From assembly GCA_030824075.1 (NCBI GenBank), contig JAVBYJ010000074.1, forward strand, positions 1 through 64,000: a stretch of 64,000 bases of DNA, written 5' to 3'. The translations under genes and the position numbers were made by a program. Below, piece after piece: positions 7,937-16,985 of this stretch (the first letter of the stretch is position 1; each line of letters opens with the position of its first letter). The stretch comes from Geothrix sp. GTDB lineage: Bacteria > Acidobacteriota > Holophagae > Holophagales > Holophagaceae. Below the pieces are notes generated by a model. It saw nothing but the letters and a program-made list of their open reading frames with translations. It was not told the DNA's origin and made no database searches.

Positions 7937-9505
7937 ATGGGACTTCGATGGATCCTTCCGTTATGCATGGCTGGCCTGGTTTGGGCCGGTCCACCGATTT
8001 CAGTGGCACTGGACAAACCGGTCCTGAGCCTGAACCCGCTCCTGCTCACCCGGGAGGTCGAGTCGCAGGTGGCGGACCTGGTCTTCGATCGCCTGGTGGC
8101 CCGGGATGAACACGGCGGGTTCGTCCCCCAGCTCCTTGAAAGCTGGGAGATATCGAGGGATGGCCGCGACATCCTGCTGAAGCTCCGCCCAGGTCTCACC
8201 TGGCAGGACGGCACCGCGATCGAGGCCGAGGACCTGGTGGCGACCTGGCGGATGCTATCCCTTCCTCAGGTGAGAAAGATCTATGATCTCGTGGGCGTCC
8301 GGACCTTGGATAGCCTGGTGGTCGAGGGACCCCACAGCGTGCGGATTCGTTTGAAGCGGGCACGGGCCTCGCTCCTTTCAGATCTCTACAACTTCCAGCC
8401 CGTTCCTCGGCGGAGCTACGTCCTGGGAGCCCAGCCGCTGCAGCATCCGCTCAACTACGCACCGATTGGTTCCGGACCCTACCGCGTGCTTCCGGGGGCC
8501 GGTGCCCGGGAGATTCAGCTCCAGCGATGGGACGGCTACCGCGGGGCCCACCCCGGCCGCTGGGAGGCTTTCCGCTTCGGTGTCCAGCCGCACGATCCGG
8601 CGGAGTACGGACGTCAGCTCAAGGCCCGGGAGTTCCACTTTGGCGAGCTCGATTGGTTTCGTCACTATCTGCTTCGGCGAGGCGCTTTTGGAGACGGGAA
8701 TCTCCTCGCCCAGTCGACACCCAAGGCCTCCTTCAGCACGTTCTGGTTCAACTGCAACCCCAAGCGCAGCCTGTTGGCGGACGGACGAATCCGGAGGGCC
8801 CTCTCGGAGGCGTTGCCTTGGACCTTCCTGAAGGCGCAGCGGCGGTTGCGGCCCGAGCGGCTGGCTTCGAGCCTCTGGCCACCCCAAAGCTGGGCCTTCG
8901 ACCAGGCCGTCGAACCCCTTCCGAGCCTGGAGCGTGCGGCTTCCATCCTGGAAGAGGCTGGCTGGAAACCGGGTTCGGATGGCCTCCGGCGGGATGCCAA
9001 GGGCCGGGTGCTTAAACTCGTGATGTTTTCTGCGTGGGGCTACTCGGGTCGAGACTACGCCCAGGCCTTCTGCGAAGCCCTTCGCAAGGTCGGTGTGGAA
9101 GTCGATCTGCGAAGGACCCCTACGGGCGAACCCTACGTGCTGGCCACCAAGGGGGAAGGCGATATCTGGGATTTTCCCTGGAACACAGGCCTGGATCCGG
9201 ATAACGAAAGCCCGCTGTTCACGTCAGAAGGCATTCAGGGTGGCACCAATTTCATGAGGTACCAAAACACGGAGGTGGACCGGCTCTTCGAAGACGGTCG
9301 CCATGAGACGGATCCGACCCGGCGGCGGAACCTCTACCTCAGGATCAACGCGTGCATCCAGCGGGACCATCCCATGCTTCAGCTGACCTACGGTGTGGCC
9401 TACCTGGCCCTGGACCGACGGTTGCGAGGGGTGGGGTTCAATCCGCTCGGCCAGACCTACGGCTATGTTCCAGGCCGCCGGGGTTGGTGGCTGGAGGTTC
9501 CGTAG
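7937..9505 (+). CDS. Oligopeptide/nickel-type ABC substrate-binding protein (SBP_bac_5), no transporter nearby
   Basis: This 522-residue protein has a signal peptide (about 1-22) and the family 5 extracellular solute-binding fold: VADLVFDRLVARDEHGGFVPQLLESWEIS, LRPGLTWQDGTAIEAEDLVATWRM, YAPIGSGPYRV, and the late segment QRDHPMLQLTYGVAYLAL. Such proteins bind peptides, nickel or other small ligands in the periplasm and hand them to a DppBC-type permease. No permease or ATPase of that kind occurs in this window, so it is an orphan here. It follows the thioredoxin-fold gene and may be in its operon. Length is normal for the family. Confidence 0.8.
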   Translation: MGLRWILPLCMAGLVWAGPPISVALDKPVLSLNPLLLTREVESQVADLVFDRLVARDEHGGFVPQLLESWEISRDGRDILLKLRPGLTWQDGTAIEAEDLVATWRMLSLPQVRKIYDLVGVRTLDSLVVEGPHSVRIRLKRARASLLSDLYNFQPVPRRSYVLGAQPLQHPLNYAPIGSGPYRVLPGAGAREIQLQRWDGYRGAHPGRWEAFRFGVQPHDPAEYGRQLKAREFHFGELDWFRHYLLRRGAFGDGNLLAQSTPKASFSTFWFNCNPKRSLLADGRIRRALSEALPWTFLKAQRRLRPERLASSLWPPQSWAFDQAVEPLPSLERAASILEEAGWKPGSDGLRRDAKGRVLKLVMFSAWGYSGRDYAQAFCEALRKVGVEVDLRRTPTGEPYVLATKGEGDIWDFPWNTGLDPDNESPLFTSEGIQGGTNFMRYQNTEVDRLFEDGRHETDPTRRRNLYLRINACIQRDHPMLQLTYGVAYLALDRRLRGVGFNPLGQTYGYVPGRRGWWLEVP

Positions 9506-9509
9506 CGGG

Positions 9510-10571
9510 TCAGAGCCGATCGAAGCGGATGACCTCCACTTTGCCGGGTTTGCCCTTGGGGGACTCTTCCCGATCGCGTTCGGGACGTGCTTCGCGTTCG
9601 GGACGTGCTTCACGGTCGGGACGTGCTTCGCGGTCAGGACGCGCCTCACGGTCAGGACGCGCCTCGCGGGGGTGACGGGATTCCGCCCGGCGGGGTTCAG
9701 GCGCTGATTCAGGCCGGGAGGCAGGCTTGGGTGCTGAGGTGACCGCAGGCTGGCGTTCACGGCCGATCCACACGGCACCGACCTGCTTGATGCGATCCAC
9801 CAGGCGCGCCGGTTCGAGGGCCTGGATGCCGTCCCCGAACTGCATGGCCCAACGGGCGATGGCCCGGAGGTCCGTGGCGGTGAAGGAGACCAACGCCTGC
9901 CCATCCCCCTGCTCTTCAAGATGGAAATTCGGGAAGGCCGGAGGAGCCTGTTTCACGGCGAAAACCCACTGCTTGAGGAGGATGGCCTTCACCTGGATGG
10001 GCTCACCTCCCAGCCAGCCACCGATCTGGTTGGCGGGTGTGCCTTCCGGGTAGGGGCCCTGAGCAGCCCGGCCCACGCCTTCCACAGCGTTCGCCTCGGC
10101 CAGCAGGTCCACGCGGTGGTAGCGCTCGGCGTTGTAGCGGCGGTCCCAGCCCCAGACAAACCAGGCCTGGCTCAGGGCATCGAAGGTGAGGTGGCGAGGC
10201 TCGAAGGTGCGTGGGGCATTGGCCTCGGCGTCGGCAAAGATGAACTCGACGGCCTGGCCGTCTTGGATGGCGCGGAGGATGGTCCCCGCCAACGGAGGCA
10301 AGGCATTGGAGGAGGCTTCGACCGCCTTCTTCGCGACGGCCTTCGGCTCGGTGGCAGCGGGGATCGCTGCCACTTCAGGCGCGGGCTCCATGGCTTTGGC
10401 AGCCTTGGCGAGGGAAGGCGCCTTGGGGGCGGCCTTGACCTTGGGTTCTGCGGCCTCGGGTTTCTTCGCCGCAGTCTTCTTCGCCGGGGCGGTCTTGGCC
10501 TTGGCGGCGGGTTTGGCTCCCTCCACGCTGGCGGTGATGGGCTTTTTCCGGGGTGTCTTTGTTACGGCCAT
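9510..10571 (-). CDS. WYL-domain protein with histone-H1-like N-terminal tail and repeat C-terminal tail
   Basis: The 353 residues fall into three parts. Residues 1 to about 90 are Lys/Ala/Pro-rich (KPAAKAKTAPAKKTAAKKPE), like histone H1 or AlgP tails. About 95-280 resemble a WYL domain with its C-terminal extension (LPPLAGTILRAIQDGQAVEF, RHLTFDALSQAWFVWGWDRR, ERYHRVDLLAEA, ALVSFTATDLRAIARWAMQFG). The last 75 residues are charged and repetitive (REARPDREARPDR). WYL domains bind nucleotides or nucleic acid and usually follow a helix-turn-helix; no HTH is visible here, so the basic tail may provide DNA contact. It ends five bases from the binding-protein stop. Confidence 0.7.
   Translation of the reverse strand: MAVTKTPRKKPITASVEGAKPAAKAKTAPAKKTAAKKPEAAEPKVKAAPKAPSLAKAAKAMEPAPEVAAIPAATEPKAVAKKAVEASSNALPPLAGTILRAIQDGQAVEFIFADAEANAPRTFEPRHLTFDALSQAWFVWGWDRRYNAERYHRVDLLAEANAVEGVGRAAQGPYPEGTPANQIGGWLGGEPIQVKAILLKQWVFAVKQAPPAFPNFHLEEQGDGQALVSFTATDLRAIARWAMQFGDGIQALEPARLVDRIKQVGAVWIGRERQPAVTSAPKPASRPESAPEPRRAESRHPREARPDREARPDREARPDREARPEREARPERDREESPKGKPGKVEVIRFDRL
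9582..9671 (-). repeat. Five 18-base tandem units inside the WYL gene
   Basis: Five consecutive 18-base units (starts 9582, 9600, 9618, 9636, 9654) encode the six-residue repeat EARPDR or EARPER. Units 1-3 share GGGACGTGCTTC and units 4-5 share AGGACGCGCCTC, read on the plus strand, so they form two sub-groups. The unit length keeps the reading frame, so copy number can change without breaking the protein. Confidence 0.9.
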
Positions 10572-10671
10572 GGGTGTCAGGCTCCTGGCCCATCATCCTC
10601 CAATCCTGAGCGGGTGGTCCACCTCACAATTCGATGGCACGGTCACCGCCTGTCACGGCCATGCTGGATCC

Positions 10672-11553
10672 ATGAGCCAACGGAACCTTCGATTCGCCGC
10701 TGTCATGGGGCTCCACACCTTCATTTCGGCCGGAACCTTCCTCCTCGGCAAGGCGGCGGCGGACGCCTTGCCGACGCTGGCCCTGGGCCTGTTCCGGTTT
10801 CTCATCGCGGGGGTGGGATTCCTCCTGCTGGCGCGAATCCGCCACCTGGAACTGTGGGCCGTGGCGAAGTCTGATTGGCGCGCCTACCTCTGGGCGGGCT
10901 TCCTGGGCGTGGCCCTGAATCAGATCGCCTTCCTCGGCGGGCTGGCGCTCACCGTGCCATCCCATGCGGCGCTGCTGTACGCTCTGACACCCACGGTCGT
11001 GCTGCTGCTTGCCTGGGCGCGGGGGCAAGAGAAACCCGGACCGCGCAAGCTGGGTGGGCTTGTCCTGGCCTTCACTGGCGTGCTGGTCCTGCTGTCGGGC
11101 AGGGCGGGTTCCGGGGCCCTCCCTCCGAAGTGGATCCTCGGCGATCTGATGGTGCTGGTGGCGGTCGTCGCCTGGGCTGGCTATACCGTGATGAGCCGTC
11201 CCCTGGTGCAGAAGCATGGGGCGCAGCGGGCGACCACCCTGTCGATCCTGTTCGGCCTGGCGATCTTCGCGCCGCTGGGGATCTTCGGACTGCCGAAACT
11301 GATGGTGGCAGCCGTCCCGACCATGGCCTGGGTCGGCCTGATCTACCTGGGACTGATGACGAGCGTCGTGTCGTACCTGCTCTGGTTTCACGCTCTGTCC
11401 ATGAAGGAGCCTAGCCGCGTGGCCATCGCCACCAATGGCCAGCCCGTGGCCACCGCCTTCCTGGCCTGGATGTTCTACGGGCAGCCCGTCACACCGGCAT
11501 TCGCCGTGGGGGCGGTGCTGGTACTCAGTGGTGTCCTGCTCACGCAGGTGTGA
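10672..11553 (+). CDS. EamA/DMT-family transporter (10 TM)
   Basis: The 293-residue protein reads MSQRNLRFAAVMGLHTFISA from its ATG. It has ten hydrophobic segments in two EamA halves, with the typical internal duplication: FLGVALNQIAFLGGLALTVPSHAALLYALTPT in half one and GLMTSVVSYLLWFHALSMKEPSRVAIATN in half two. It lies in the inner membrane and probably exports or imports a small metabolite; the substrate cannot be read. An in-frame extension upstream overlaps the WYL gene antisense and is not credible. It is convergent with the Xer gene, three bases apart. Confidence 0.85.
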   Translation: MSQRNLRFAAVMGLHTFISAGTFLLGKAAADALPTLALGLFRFLIAGVGFLLLARIRHLELWAVAKSDWRAYLWAGFLGVALNQIAFLGGLALTVPSHAALLYALTPTVVLLLAWARGQEKPGPRKLGGLVLAFTGVLVLLSGRAGSGALPPKWILGDLMVLVAVVAWAGYTVMSRPLVQKHGAQRATTLSILFGLAIFAPLGIFGLPKLMVAAVPTMAWVGLIYLGLMTSVVSYLLWFHALSMKEPSRVAIATNGQPVATAFLAWMFYGQPVTPAFAVGAVLVLSGVLLTQV

Positions 11554-11556
11554 TGG

Positions 11557-12510
11557 CTATCGGCCATCGGCGGTCGGCGGTCCACTTCGCGGATGCATCT
11601 GGTCATAGAGGGCGCGGAGCCGGGTCTGGTGGACATGGGTGTAGATCTGGGTCGTGCTGATGTCGGCATGACCGAGCATGGCCTGCACGGCGCGGAGGTC
11701 GGCGCCGTGATCCAGGAGGTGGGTGGCGAATGCATGCCGCAGGACATGGGGACTGACAGCCTCGGCGCGAAGGCCGGCCGCGCGGGCGTAGCCCTTCAGC
11801 AGGCGCCACAGATGCTGGCGGGTCAGACCGTCGCCCCGCTGACCCACGAAGAGTTCACCGCCCGTGGGTTTGAAGCCGGGTCGAAGGGCAAGCCAGGCAC
11901 GGATCCATGTTTCCGCGCTGGATCCGAACGGGATCAGGCGATCTTTGCGGCCCTTGCCGGTCACCTTGAGGAAACCTTCATCAAGAAACACGGAAAGGGC
12001 CGGCAGGCCGGCGAGCTCCGAGACGCGGAGGCCCGAGGCATAGGTCAGTTCGAGCCAGGCCCGGTCGCGCACCCCCAGCGGCGTGGCGGTATCCGGAGCA
12101 TGGAGGAGGGCCTCCACCTGGTCTTCGCTCAGCGTGCGGGGGAGGATGCGAGGCGGGTGGGGTGATTTCACCACGGCCTCTGGACCCGCGCCCCCCCCGC
12201 CCTCCATGCGGAGGAAGGACAGGAAGGCGCGGAGGCTGGAACTCATCCGGGCGAGGCTGCGGGGGGCCTTCCCTTCAGACTGCTGGGAGACGAGAAAGAC
12301 CGTGAGGTGGTCGCGGGTCAGGTCGGTGGCGGGGACCTCCTGGTTGCAAGCCCAGGCGGCCAGGTGGTTCAGATCCGATAGGTATCCGGAAGTCGTGTGG
12401 GCGGAGAGGCCGCGCTCTACGGCCAGGTGGGTGCGGAATTCCAGAAGGCTTCCCCTCCAGCCCAGGGGCCATCCATGCTCGGGTTCCTCGTGGGTTTTCG
12501 CGCGGGGCAT
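11557..12510 (-). CDS. xerD: Tyrosine recombinase, XerD-like
   Basis: With start MPRAKTHEE at 12510 (GGATGG upstream) the product has 317 residues; in-frame ATGs at 12534 and 12561 are alternatives. The N-terminal SAM-like arm-binding part (LLEFRTHLAVERGLSAHT) precedes the catalytic domain. The active-site set is complete: Arg in YASGLRVSE, Lys in TGKGRKDR, His/Arg in SPHVLRHAF, His in MLGHADIS, and nucleophile Tyr in TTQIYTHV. The motif wording matches XerD more than XerC. With XerC it should resolve chromosome dimers at dif; a partner XerC is encoded near 54.2 kb. No phage genes are adjacent. Confidence 0.8.
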   Translation of the reverse strand: MPRAKTHEEPEHGWPLGWRGSLLEFRTHLAVERGLSAHTTSGYLSDLNHLAAWACNQEVPATDLTRDHLTVFLVSQQSEGKAPRSLARMSSSLRAFLSFLRMEGGGGAGPEAVVKSPHPPRILPRTLSEDQVEALLHAPDTATPLGVRDRAWLELTYASGLRVSELAGLPALSVFLDEGFLKVTGKGRKDRLIPFGSSAETWIRAWLALRPGFKPTGGELFVGQRGDGLTRQHLWRLLKGYARAAGLRAEAVSPHVLRHAFATHLLDHGADLRAVQAMLGHADISTTQIYTHVHQTRLRALYDQMHPRSGPPTADGR

Positions 12511-12656
12511 GGGTCCATCCTGCACGTCTGGCATGGAGGCGCAAGCCGGTCGTAGACGCACGCCACCGAGCGGATGCCAGGGTGGCCTTTACCCAGGGTT
12601 TGGAAATCCGGCCGGTGATGTGTTAGGGTTTCCAGGTTCGTTTGGAGGAGCCCCCG

Positions 12657-12896
12657 ATGGCTGATGTGCGTAAGAAGGTTATTGCAATTATCGCTGAACA
12701 GCTGGCGAAGCCCGAAGATTCCATCTCCGAGTCCAGCCACTTTGTGGATGATCTCGGTGCTGACAGCCTCGATACCGTCGAGATCATCATGGCCATCGAA
12801 GAGGCCTTCAGCCTCGAGATTCCCGAGAGTGAGCAGGAGAAGATCCGCACCGTGGGCGATGCGATCGCTTACATCGAGAAGCACGCGAAGGCTTGA
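12657..12896 (+). CDS. acpP: Acyl carrier protein
   Basis: The 79-residue product MADVRKKVIAIIAEQLAKPE is a standard type II fatty-acid ACP. The phosphopantetheine attachment serine is S37 in VDDLGADSLDTVE, inside an acidic helix. I choose the ATG at 12657 because GGAGGAG lies at ideal distance; an earlier in-frame ATG adds five residues and has no RBS. A possible promoter (TTGGAA, 17 bases, TTAGGG) precedes it. fabF follows after 83 bases containing a terminator-like hairpin, so ACP could be made in excess over FabF. Confidence 0.95.
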   Translation: MADVRKKVIAIIAEQLAKPEDSISESSHFVDDLGADSLDTVEIIMAIEEAFSLEIPESEQEKIRTVGDAIAYIEKHAKA

Positions 12897-12912
12897 TCCA
12901 TTCGCGATCGTG

Positions 12913-12955
12913 ACGTGCCGCAGCGCCCCCCACGGCCCTGCGGCATGTTTGTTTT
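12913..12955 (+). terminator. Terminator/attenuator hairpin between acpP and fabF
   Basis: ACGTGCCGCAG (12913-12923) pairs with CTGCGGCATGT (12938-12948) over 11 base pairs with one G-U, around a 14-base loop. TGTTTGTTTT overlaps and follows the stem. This is a good intrinsic terminator shape. Because the same-strand fabF lies 25 bases further on, partial read-through (attenuation) is the likely role. Confidence 0.65.
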
Positions 12956-12979
12956 CCCGATCCTACCCGAGGTGAACTC

Positions 12980-14233
12980 ATGAGCAGGACCGTCCAGCGC
13001 CGTCGCGTCGTCATCACCGGCATGGGGACCGTCAATCCCTGCGGCCTCACCGTGCCCGAGACCTGGGACAACCTCCTGGCCGGGAGGAGCGGCATCAGCA
13101 CCATCGACCGGTTCGATGTCTCCGATTTCGCCTGCAAGATCGCTGGACAGGTGAAGGGCTTCAACCCGGATCTGTTCATCGACAAGAAGGAACAGAAGAA
13201 GATGGACATCTTCATCCACTACGCCCTGGGCGCGGCCCACGAGGCCTGGGTGGATGCGGGCTTCGACCAGGTGCAGCTCACCAAGGCGGAGCGGGAGATC
13301 TTCGGCGTCTACATCGGCAGCGGCATCGGCGGCCTCAGCACCATCTGGGACGAAGCCAACGGCTACCGTGGCCCGCGGCGCACCAGCCCGTTCTTCATTC
13401 CCAGCCTCATCATCAACCTGGCCAGCGGCCAGGCCAGCATCAAGTACGGCCTGCAGGGGCCGAACAGCGCGGTGGCCACCGCCTGCGCCACCGGCGCTCA
13501 CGCCATTGGCGACGCATCCCGCCTCATCGCTTTTGGGTATGCGGACCGCATGATGGCCGGCGGCAGCGATTCCGTGGTGAATCAGCTGGGTGTGGGCGGC
13601 TTTGCCGCCATGCGCGCCCTCAGCACCCGCAACGACGAACCCGAACGAGCCTCCCGTCCCTTTGACGTGGATCGTGATGGCTTTGTCATGGGCGAGGGCG
13701 CGGGCATCGTCATCCTCGAGGAGTACGAGCTGGCGAAAGCCCGCGGCGCGAAGATCTATGCTGAGGTCGCGGGGTATGGCATGAGCGGTGATGCCAACCA
13801 CATCACGACCCCCGCCCCCGAGGGCGAGGGCGGCCAGCGCGTCATGCGTGCGGCCCTGAAGGATGCGGATATCGCGCCTGAGCAGGTGGGCTACGTGAAC
13901 ATGCATGGCACCAGCACCCCCGTGGGCGACAAGCTCGAGTGCCTGGCGATTCAAAAGGTCTTTGGGGACCATTCGAAGCGGATCAAGGTCAGCAGTTCCA
14001 AGTCCATGCATGGGCACCTGCTGGGTGCCGCGGGCGGTCTGGAGACCATCGTGGCCGTGCTGGCCGCCAAGACCGGCAAGATCCCGCCCACCATCAATGT
14101 GGATCGGCAGGACCCCGAATGCGATCTGGACGTGACCGCCAATGTCGCGGGCACCCTTGATTCCGAATACGTCATGAACAATGGCTTCGGCTTCGGTGGC
14201 ACCAACGGGTGCCTGGTGCTCAGGAAGGTCTAG
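12980..14233 (+). CDS. fabF: 3-oxoacyl-ACP synthase II (FabF)
   Basis: The 417-residue condensing enzyme elongates acyl-ACP with malonyl-ACP in fatty acid synthesis. The acyl-accepting cysteine is C169 in [14 protein letters not shown], and the two catalytic histidines lie in [12 protein letters not shown] and [12 protein letters not shown]. The C-terminal [14 protein letters not shown] loop is present. Length matches FabF. The pairing with acpP is the usual fatty-acid gene order. An AGGTGAACTC ribosome-binding site precedes the ATG. Confidence 0.93.
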   Translation: MSRTVQRRRVVITGMGTVNPCGLTVPETWDNLLAGRSGISTIDRFDVSDFACKIAGQVKGFNPDLFIDKKEQKKMDIFIHYALGAAHEAWVDAGFDQVQLTKAEREIFGVYIGSGIGGLSTIWDEANGYRGPRRTSPFFIPSLIINLASGQASIKYGLQGPNSAVATACATGAHAIGDASRLIAFGYADRMMAGGSDSVVNQLGVGGFAAMRALSTRNDEPERASRPFDVDRDGFVMGEGAGIVILEEYELAKARGAKIYAEVAGYGMSGDANHITTPAPEGEGGQRVMRAALKDADIAPEQVGYVNMHGTSTPVGDKLECLAIQKVFGDHSKRIKVSSSKSMHGHLLGAAGGLETIVAVLAAKTGKIPPTINVDRQDPECDLDVTANVAGTLDSEYVMNNGFGFGGTNGCLVLRKV

Positions 14234-14243
14234 GGAAAAACCA

Positions 14244-14315
14244 CCGCCAAGACGCCAAGGCGCCAAGAAAGAATCCCCTGAAAATTCTTTTCTTGGCGTC
14301 TTGGCGTCTTGGCGG
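14244..14315. repeat. Intergenic palindromic repeat, CCAAG family, copy 1
   Basis: The left arm (14244-14270) is built from CGCCAAG units, and the right arm (14289-14315) is its reverse complement with one mismatch, separated by 18 bases. Transcribed RNA would form a 27-pair hairpin between fabF and uvrB. A degenerate relative lies at 22709-22780. It is probably a dispersed repeat; it also lengthens a spurious upstream frame of uvrB. Confidence 0.85.
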
Positions 14316-14328
14316 TCTTCTTTTAGAT

Positions 14329-16341
14329 ATGGCCAAGGCAATCCCCTTCAAGCTCGTCGCACCCTATTCACCCGCCGGGGACCAGCCGGAGGCCATTGCG
14401 CAGCTGGTGGCCGGGCTCAAGCGAGGTGAACGCTGCCAGACGCTGCTGGGGGTGACGGGCTCAGGCAAGACCTACACCATGGCCAGCACCATCGCCCTGG
14501 CGGGCCGCCCCGCGCTGATCTTCGCACCCAACAAGACACTGGCCGCCCAGCTATTCAGCGAGTTCAAACAGTTCTTTCCTGAGAACGCCGTCGAGTACTT
14601 CGTCAGCTACTACGACTACTACCAGCCCGAGGCCTACGTGCCTGAGCGGGACCTGTTCATCGACAAGGACGCGAAGATCAACGAGGAGCTGGAGAAGTTG
14701 CGCCTCAGCGCCACCCGCTGCCTGCTGGAGCGCCGCGACACCATCGTGATCGCTTCCGTCAGTTGCATTTATGGTCTGGGCGATCCCAGCTCGTATCTGA
14801 ACCTGTCCGTGACCCTCAAAACCGGCCAGAGCATCGACCGGGCCATGCTTCTGCGTGACCTTGTGGCCATCCAATACCAGCGCAACCACCTGAGCTTCGA
14901 GCCCGGTATCTTCCGCGTGCGGGGCGATGTGGTGGAGGTTTACCCCGCCTACGAGGATGTGGCCTACCGCATCGAGCTGTGGGGCGATGAGGTGGAGCGC
15001 CTGTCGAAGATCGATCCGCTGCGGGGCGTGGTCATCGAGAAGCTGGACGAACTCACCATCTGGCCGAAGACCCACTACGTGACCCCTGAAGATAAGCTCA
15101 AGACGGCCATCCATGACATCAAGGCGGAACTGGAGGCACGGGAGAACGAGTTCCGGGCCGCGGGCAAGATCGTCGAGCTGCAGCGGCTCCATCAGCGCGT
15201 CATCTATGACGTGGAGATGATGAAGGAGATGGGTCACTGCAGCGGCATCGAGAATTACAGCCGCTTCCTGGATGGCCGCCAGCCGGGCCAGCCGCCCCAC
15301 ACGCTGCTGGACTACTTTCCAGAGGACTTCATCGTCCTCATGGATGAAAGCCACGTGGCCACGGGCCAGCTGCACGGCATGTACAACGGCGACCGCTCCC
15401 GGAAGACCACGCTCGTGGACTATGGCTTTCGGCTGCCCTCGGCCCTGGACAACCGTCCTCTCAAATTCGAAGAATTTGAGAGCAGAGTGAAACAGGTCGT
15501 GTACGTTTCAGCCACCCCAGGCGACTATGAGCTGAGGCAAAGCGGTGGCGCCTTCGTGGAGCAGGTGGTGCGACCCACGGGCCTGGTGGATCCCATCGTG
15601 GAAGTTCGTCCCGTGGGGACCCAAGTGGACGACCTGCTGGAGGAGATCCGTAAGGTCGTGGCCAAGGATGAACGGGTGCTGGTGACGGTGCTCACCAAGA
15701 AACTGGCGGAGCAGCTCACGGCCTATTACCAGGAGCTGGGCGTCAAGGCCGAGTACCTGCACAGCGAGATTGACACCCTGGAGCGTGTGGAGCTCCTCAA
15801 GAATCTCCGCCGAGGTGTGTTCGACGTGCTCGTCGGCATCAACCTGCTGCGGGAAGGCCTGGATCTGCCGGAGGTGAGCCTGGTGGCCATCCTGGACGCG
15901 GACAAGGAGGGGTTCCTCCGCAACAACCGCAGCCTCATCCAGACCATCGGCCGGGCGGCCCGGCACGTGAATGGCAAGGCCATCCTCTACGCCGACGTCA
16001 TGACGGGCTCCATGAAGCAGGCCATCGGCGAGACGGAGCGGCGGCGCAACAAGCAGCTGGCGCATAACGCCGCGCATGGCATCACACCCGCCACCGTGAA
16101 GCGCAACCTGGACGATGTCATGGGCGAGGCCCTGGCCCGGGAGTTCATCAACGTCACGAAGGAGGAGCGGGCTGCAGAGGAGCCCCTGCTCTACCTGGAG
16201 GACAAAGCCTTCGAACGCGAGGTGGCCAAGCTTGAAAAGCGCATGAAGGAACTGGCTTCCCAGATGAAGTTTGAGGATGCGGCGGAATTACGCGACAGAA
16301 TTCTACGTGCCCGACGGGAACGATTGACCTCCGTGACCTGA
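14329..16341 (+). CDS. uvrB: Excinuclease ABC subunit B
   Basis: The 670-residue DNA-damage recognition helicase of nucleotide excision repair. The start [20 protein letters not shown] matches the family, so the frame running through the upstream repeat is not used. Walker A is GVTGSGKT at 41-48. The beta-hairpin that probes DNA is [14 protein letters not shown], and the Walker B region is VLMDESH. Helicase motif VI is [13 protein letters not shown]. The C-terminal UVR motif ([20 protein letters not shown]) binds UvrC. uvrA and uvrC are not in this window. Confidence 0.95.
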   Translation: MAKAIPFKLVAPYSPAGDQPEAIAQLVAGLKRGERCQTLLGVTGSGKTYTMASTIALAGRPALIFAPNKTLAAQLFSEFKQFFPENAVEYFVSYYDYYQPEAYVPERDLFIDKDAKINEELEKLRLSATRCLLERRDTIVIASVSCIYGLGDPSSYLNLSVTLKTGQSIDRAMLLRDLVAIQYQRNHLSFEPGIFRVRGDVVEVYPAYEDVAYRIELWGDEVERLSKIDPLRGVVIEKLDELTIWPKTHYVTPEDKLKTAIHDIKAELEARENEFRAAGKIVELQRLHQRVIYDVEMMKEMGHCSGIENYSRFLDGRQPGQPPHTLLDYFPEDFIVLMDESHVATGQLHGMYNGDRSRKTTLVDYGFRLPSALDNRPLKFEEFESRVKQVVYVSATPGDYELRQSGGAFVEQVVRPTGLVDPIVEVRPVGTQVDDLLEEIRKVVAKDERVLVTVLTKKLAEQLTAYYQELGVKAEYLHSEIDTLERVELLKNLRRGVFDVLVGINLLREGLDLPEVSLVAILDADKEGFLRNNRSLIQTIGRAARHVNGKAILYADVMTGSMKQAIGETERRRNKQLAHNAAHGITPATVKRNLDDVMGEALAREFINVTKEERAAEEPLLYLEDKAFEREVAKLEKRMKELASQMKFEDAAELRDRILRARRERLTSVT

Positions 16342-16356
16342 CGCGGGAGGTCTCGC

Positions 16357-16373
16357 GTATGCCGTAGGCATAC
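16357..16373. repeat. Small perfect hairpin downstream of uvrB
   Basis: GTATGCC and GGCATAC pair perfectly around a three-base loop, 15 bases past the uvrB stop. There is no T-tract on the plus strand. It may act as a transcript-end stabiliser or be part of a dispersed element; the convergent Spy-like gene ends about 40 bases further on. Confidence 0.5.
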
Positions 16374-16410
16374 CGAGCGGATGCGGCGGAATGACGCGAC
16401 AGAACCGCGT

Positions 16411-16848
16411 TCAGGCCCCCCCGCGCTGCCTGCGCTGCTTGAGCTCTTGCCGCAGCTGCTGTTCCATCTGCTCGTATTGCTTTCTCTGCTGGTCGTCCAG
16501 GATCGCATTTATTTTTTGATCACTCTTCTGAAGGATGTCCTTCATTTTCCGCATCTTCGAAAAGCGATGCATGGAGGTGTCCGCCTTCAGCTCGGCCATC
16601 TGGCGCTGCCGGGTGGCCACTATGGGCGTGATCTGCGCCTTCTGATCGCTGGTCAGGTTGAGCTTCGCCGAGAGCCGGGCCATGACGGAGTCGACGGAGG
16701 TCTCAGGTAGAGCCTGGCCTTGCGTGGCAGGGACGCCTTCCTGGTCCCGGGCCAGGGCGGGGACTGAAAGGGCCGTGCATGCCAGGGTGAGGATCAGGTT
16801 CAGCGGCAAGGATGGATGGATTCGATTCACAGACGAGGGGCGGGCCAT
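16411..16848 (-). CDS. Periplasmic Spy/CpxP-like LTxxQ protein
   Basis: From the ATG at 16848 (GGAG eight bases upstream) the product has 145 residues. It has a signal peptide ending near SVPALA and a helical, charged mature part with LSAKLNLTSDQKAQITPIV, which fits the LTxxQ pattern of CpxP/Spy. A second weak repeat is INAILDDQQRKQYEQMEQQL. The tail is rich in Gln and Arg. Spy-type proteins act as ATP-independent periplasmic chaperones. A start 11 codons earlier is open but lacks an RBS. Confidence 0.7.
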   Translation of the reverse strand: MARPSSVNRIHPSLPLNLILTLACTALSVPALARDQEGVPATQGQALPETSVDSVMARLSAKLNLTSDQKAQITPIVATRQRQMAELKADTSMHRFSKMRKMKDILQKSDQKINAILDDQQRKQYEQMEQQLRQELKQRRQRGGA

Positions 16849-16985
16849 GAGGAGGTCTCCTTCCAGGAAGCCTTGGTGCAAGAACCAGGAAACCCTTTGG
16901 ACCTGCTGCCCAGGGGGCAGGTTGAGGCTGAACCGAACGAAACCTGATCGCGGGGGCGTTGAGCTCTGGTTGTCGAGGCCCCTGT

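Noticed and set aside
9582-9671. Tandem repeats as a possible CRISPR array
   Set aside because: Units are 18 bases, contiguous without spacers, and encode a repeat peptide in frame.
11557-12510. The Xer gene as sign of an integrated phage or integron
   Set aside because: The protein is XerD-like, a XerC partner lies in the window, and no phage genes, attachment duplications or cassettes are seen. No dif site was recognised either.
14209-14328. An upstream start for uvrB through the palindromic repeat
   Set aside because: The family N-terminus [10 protein letters not shown] begins at 14329; the upstream part translates the repeat.
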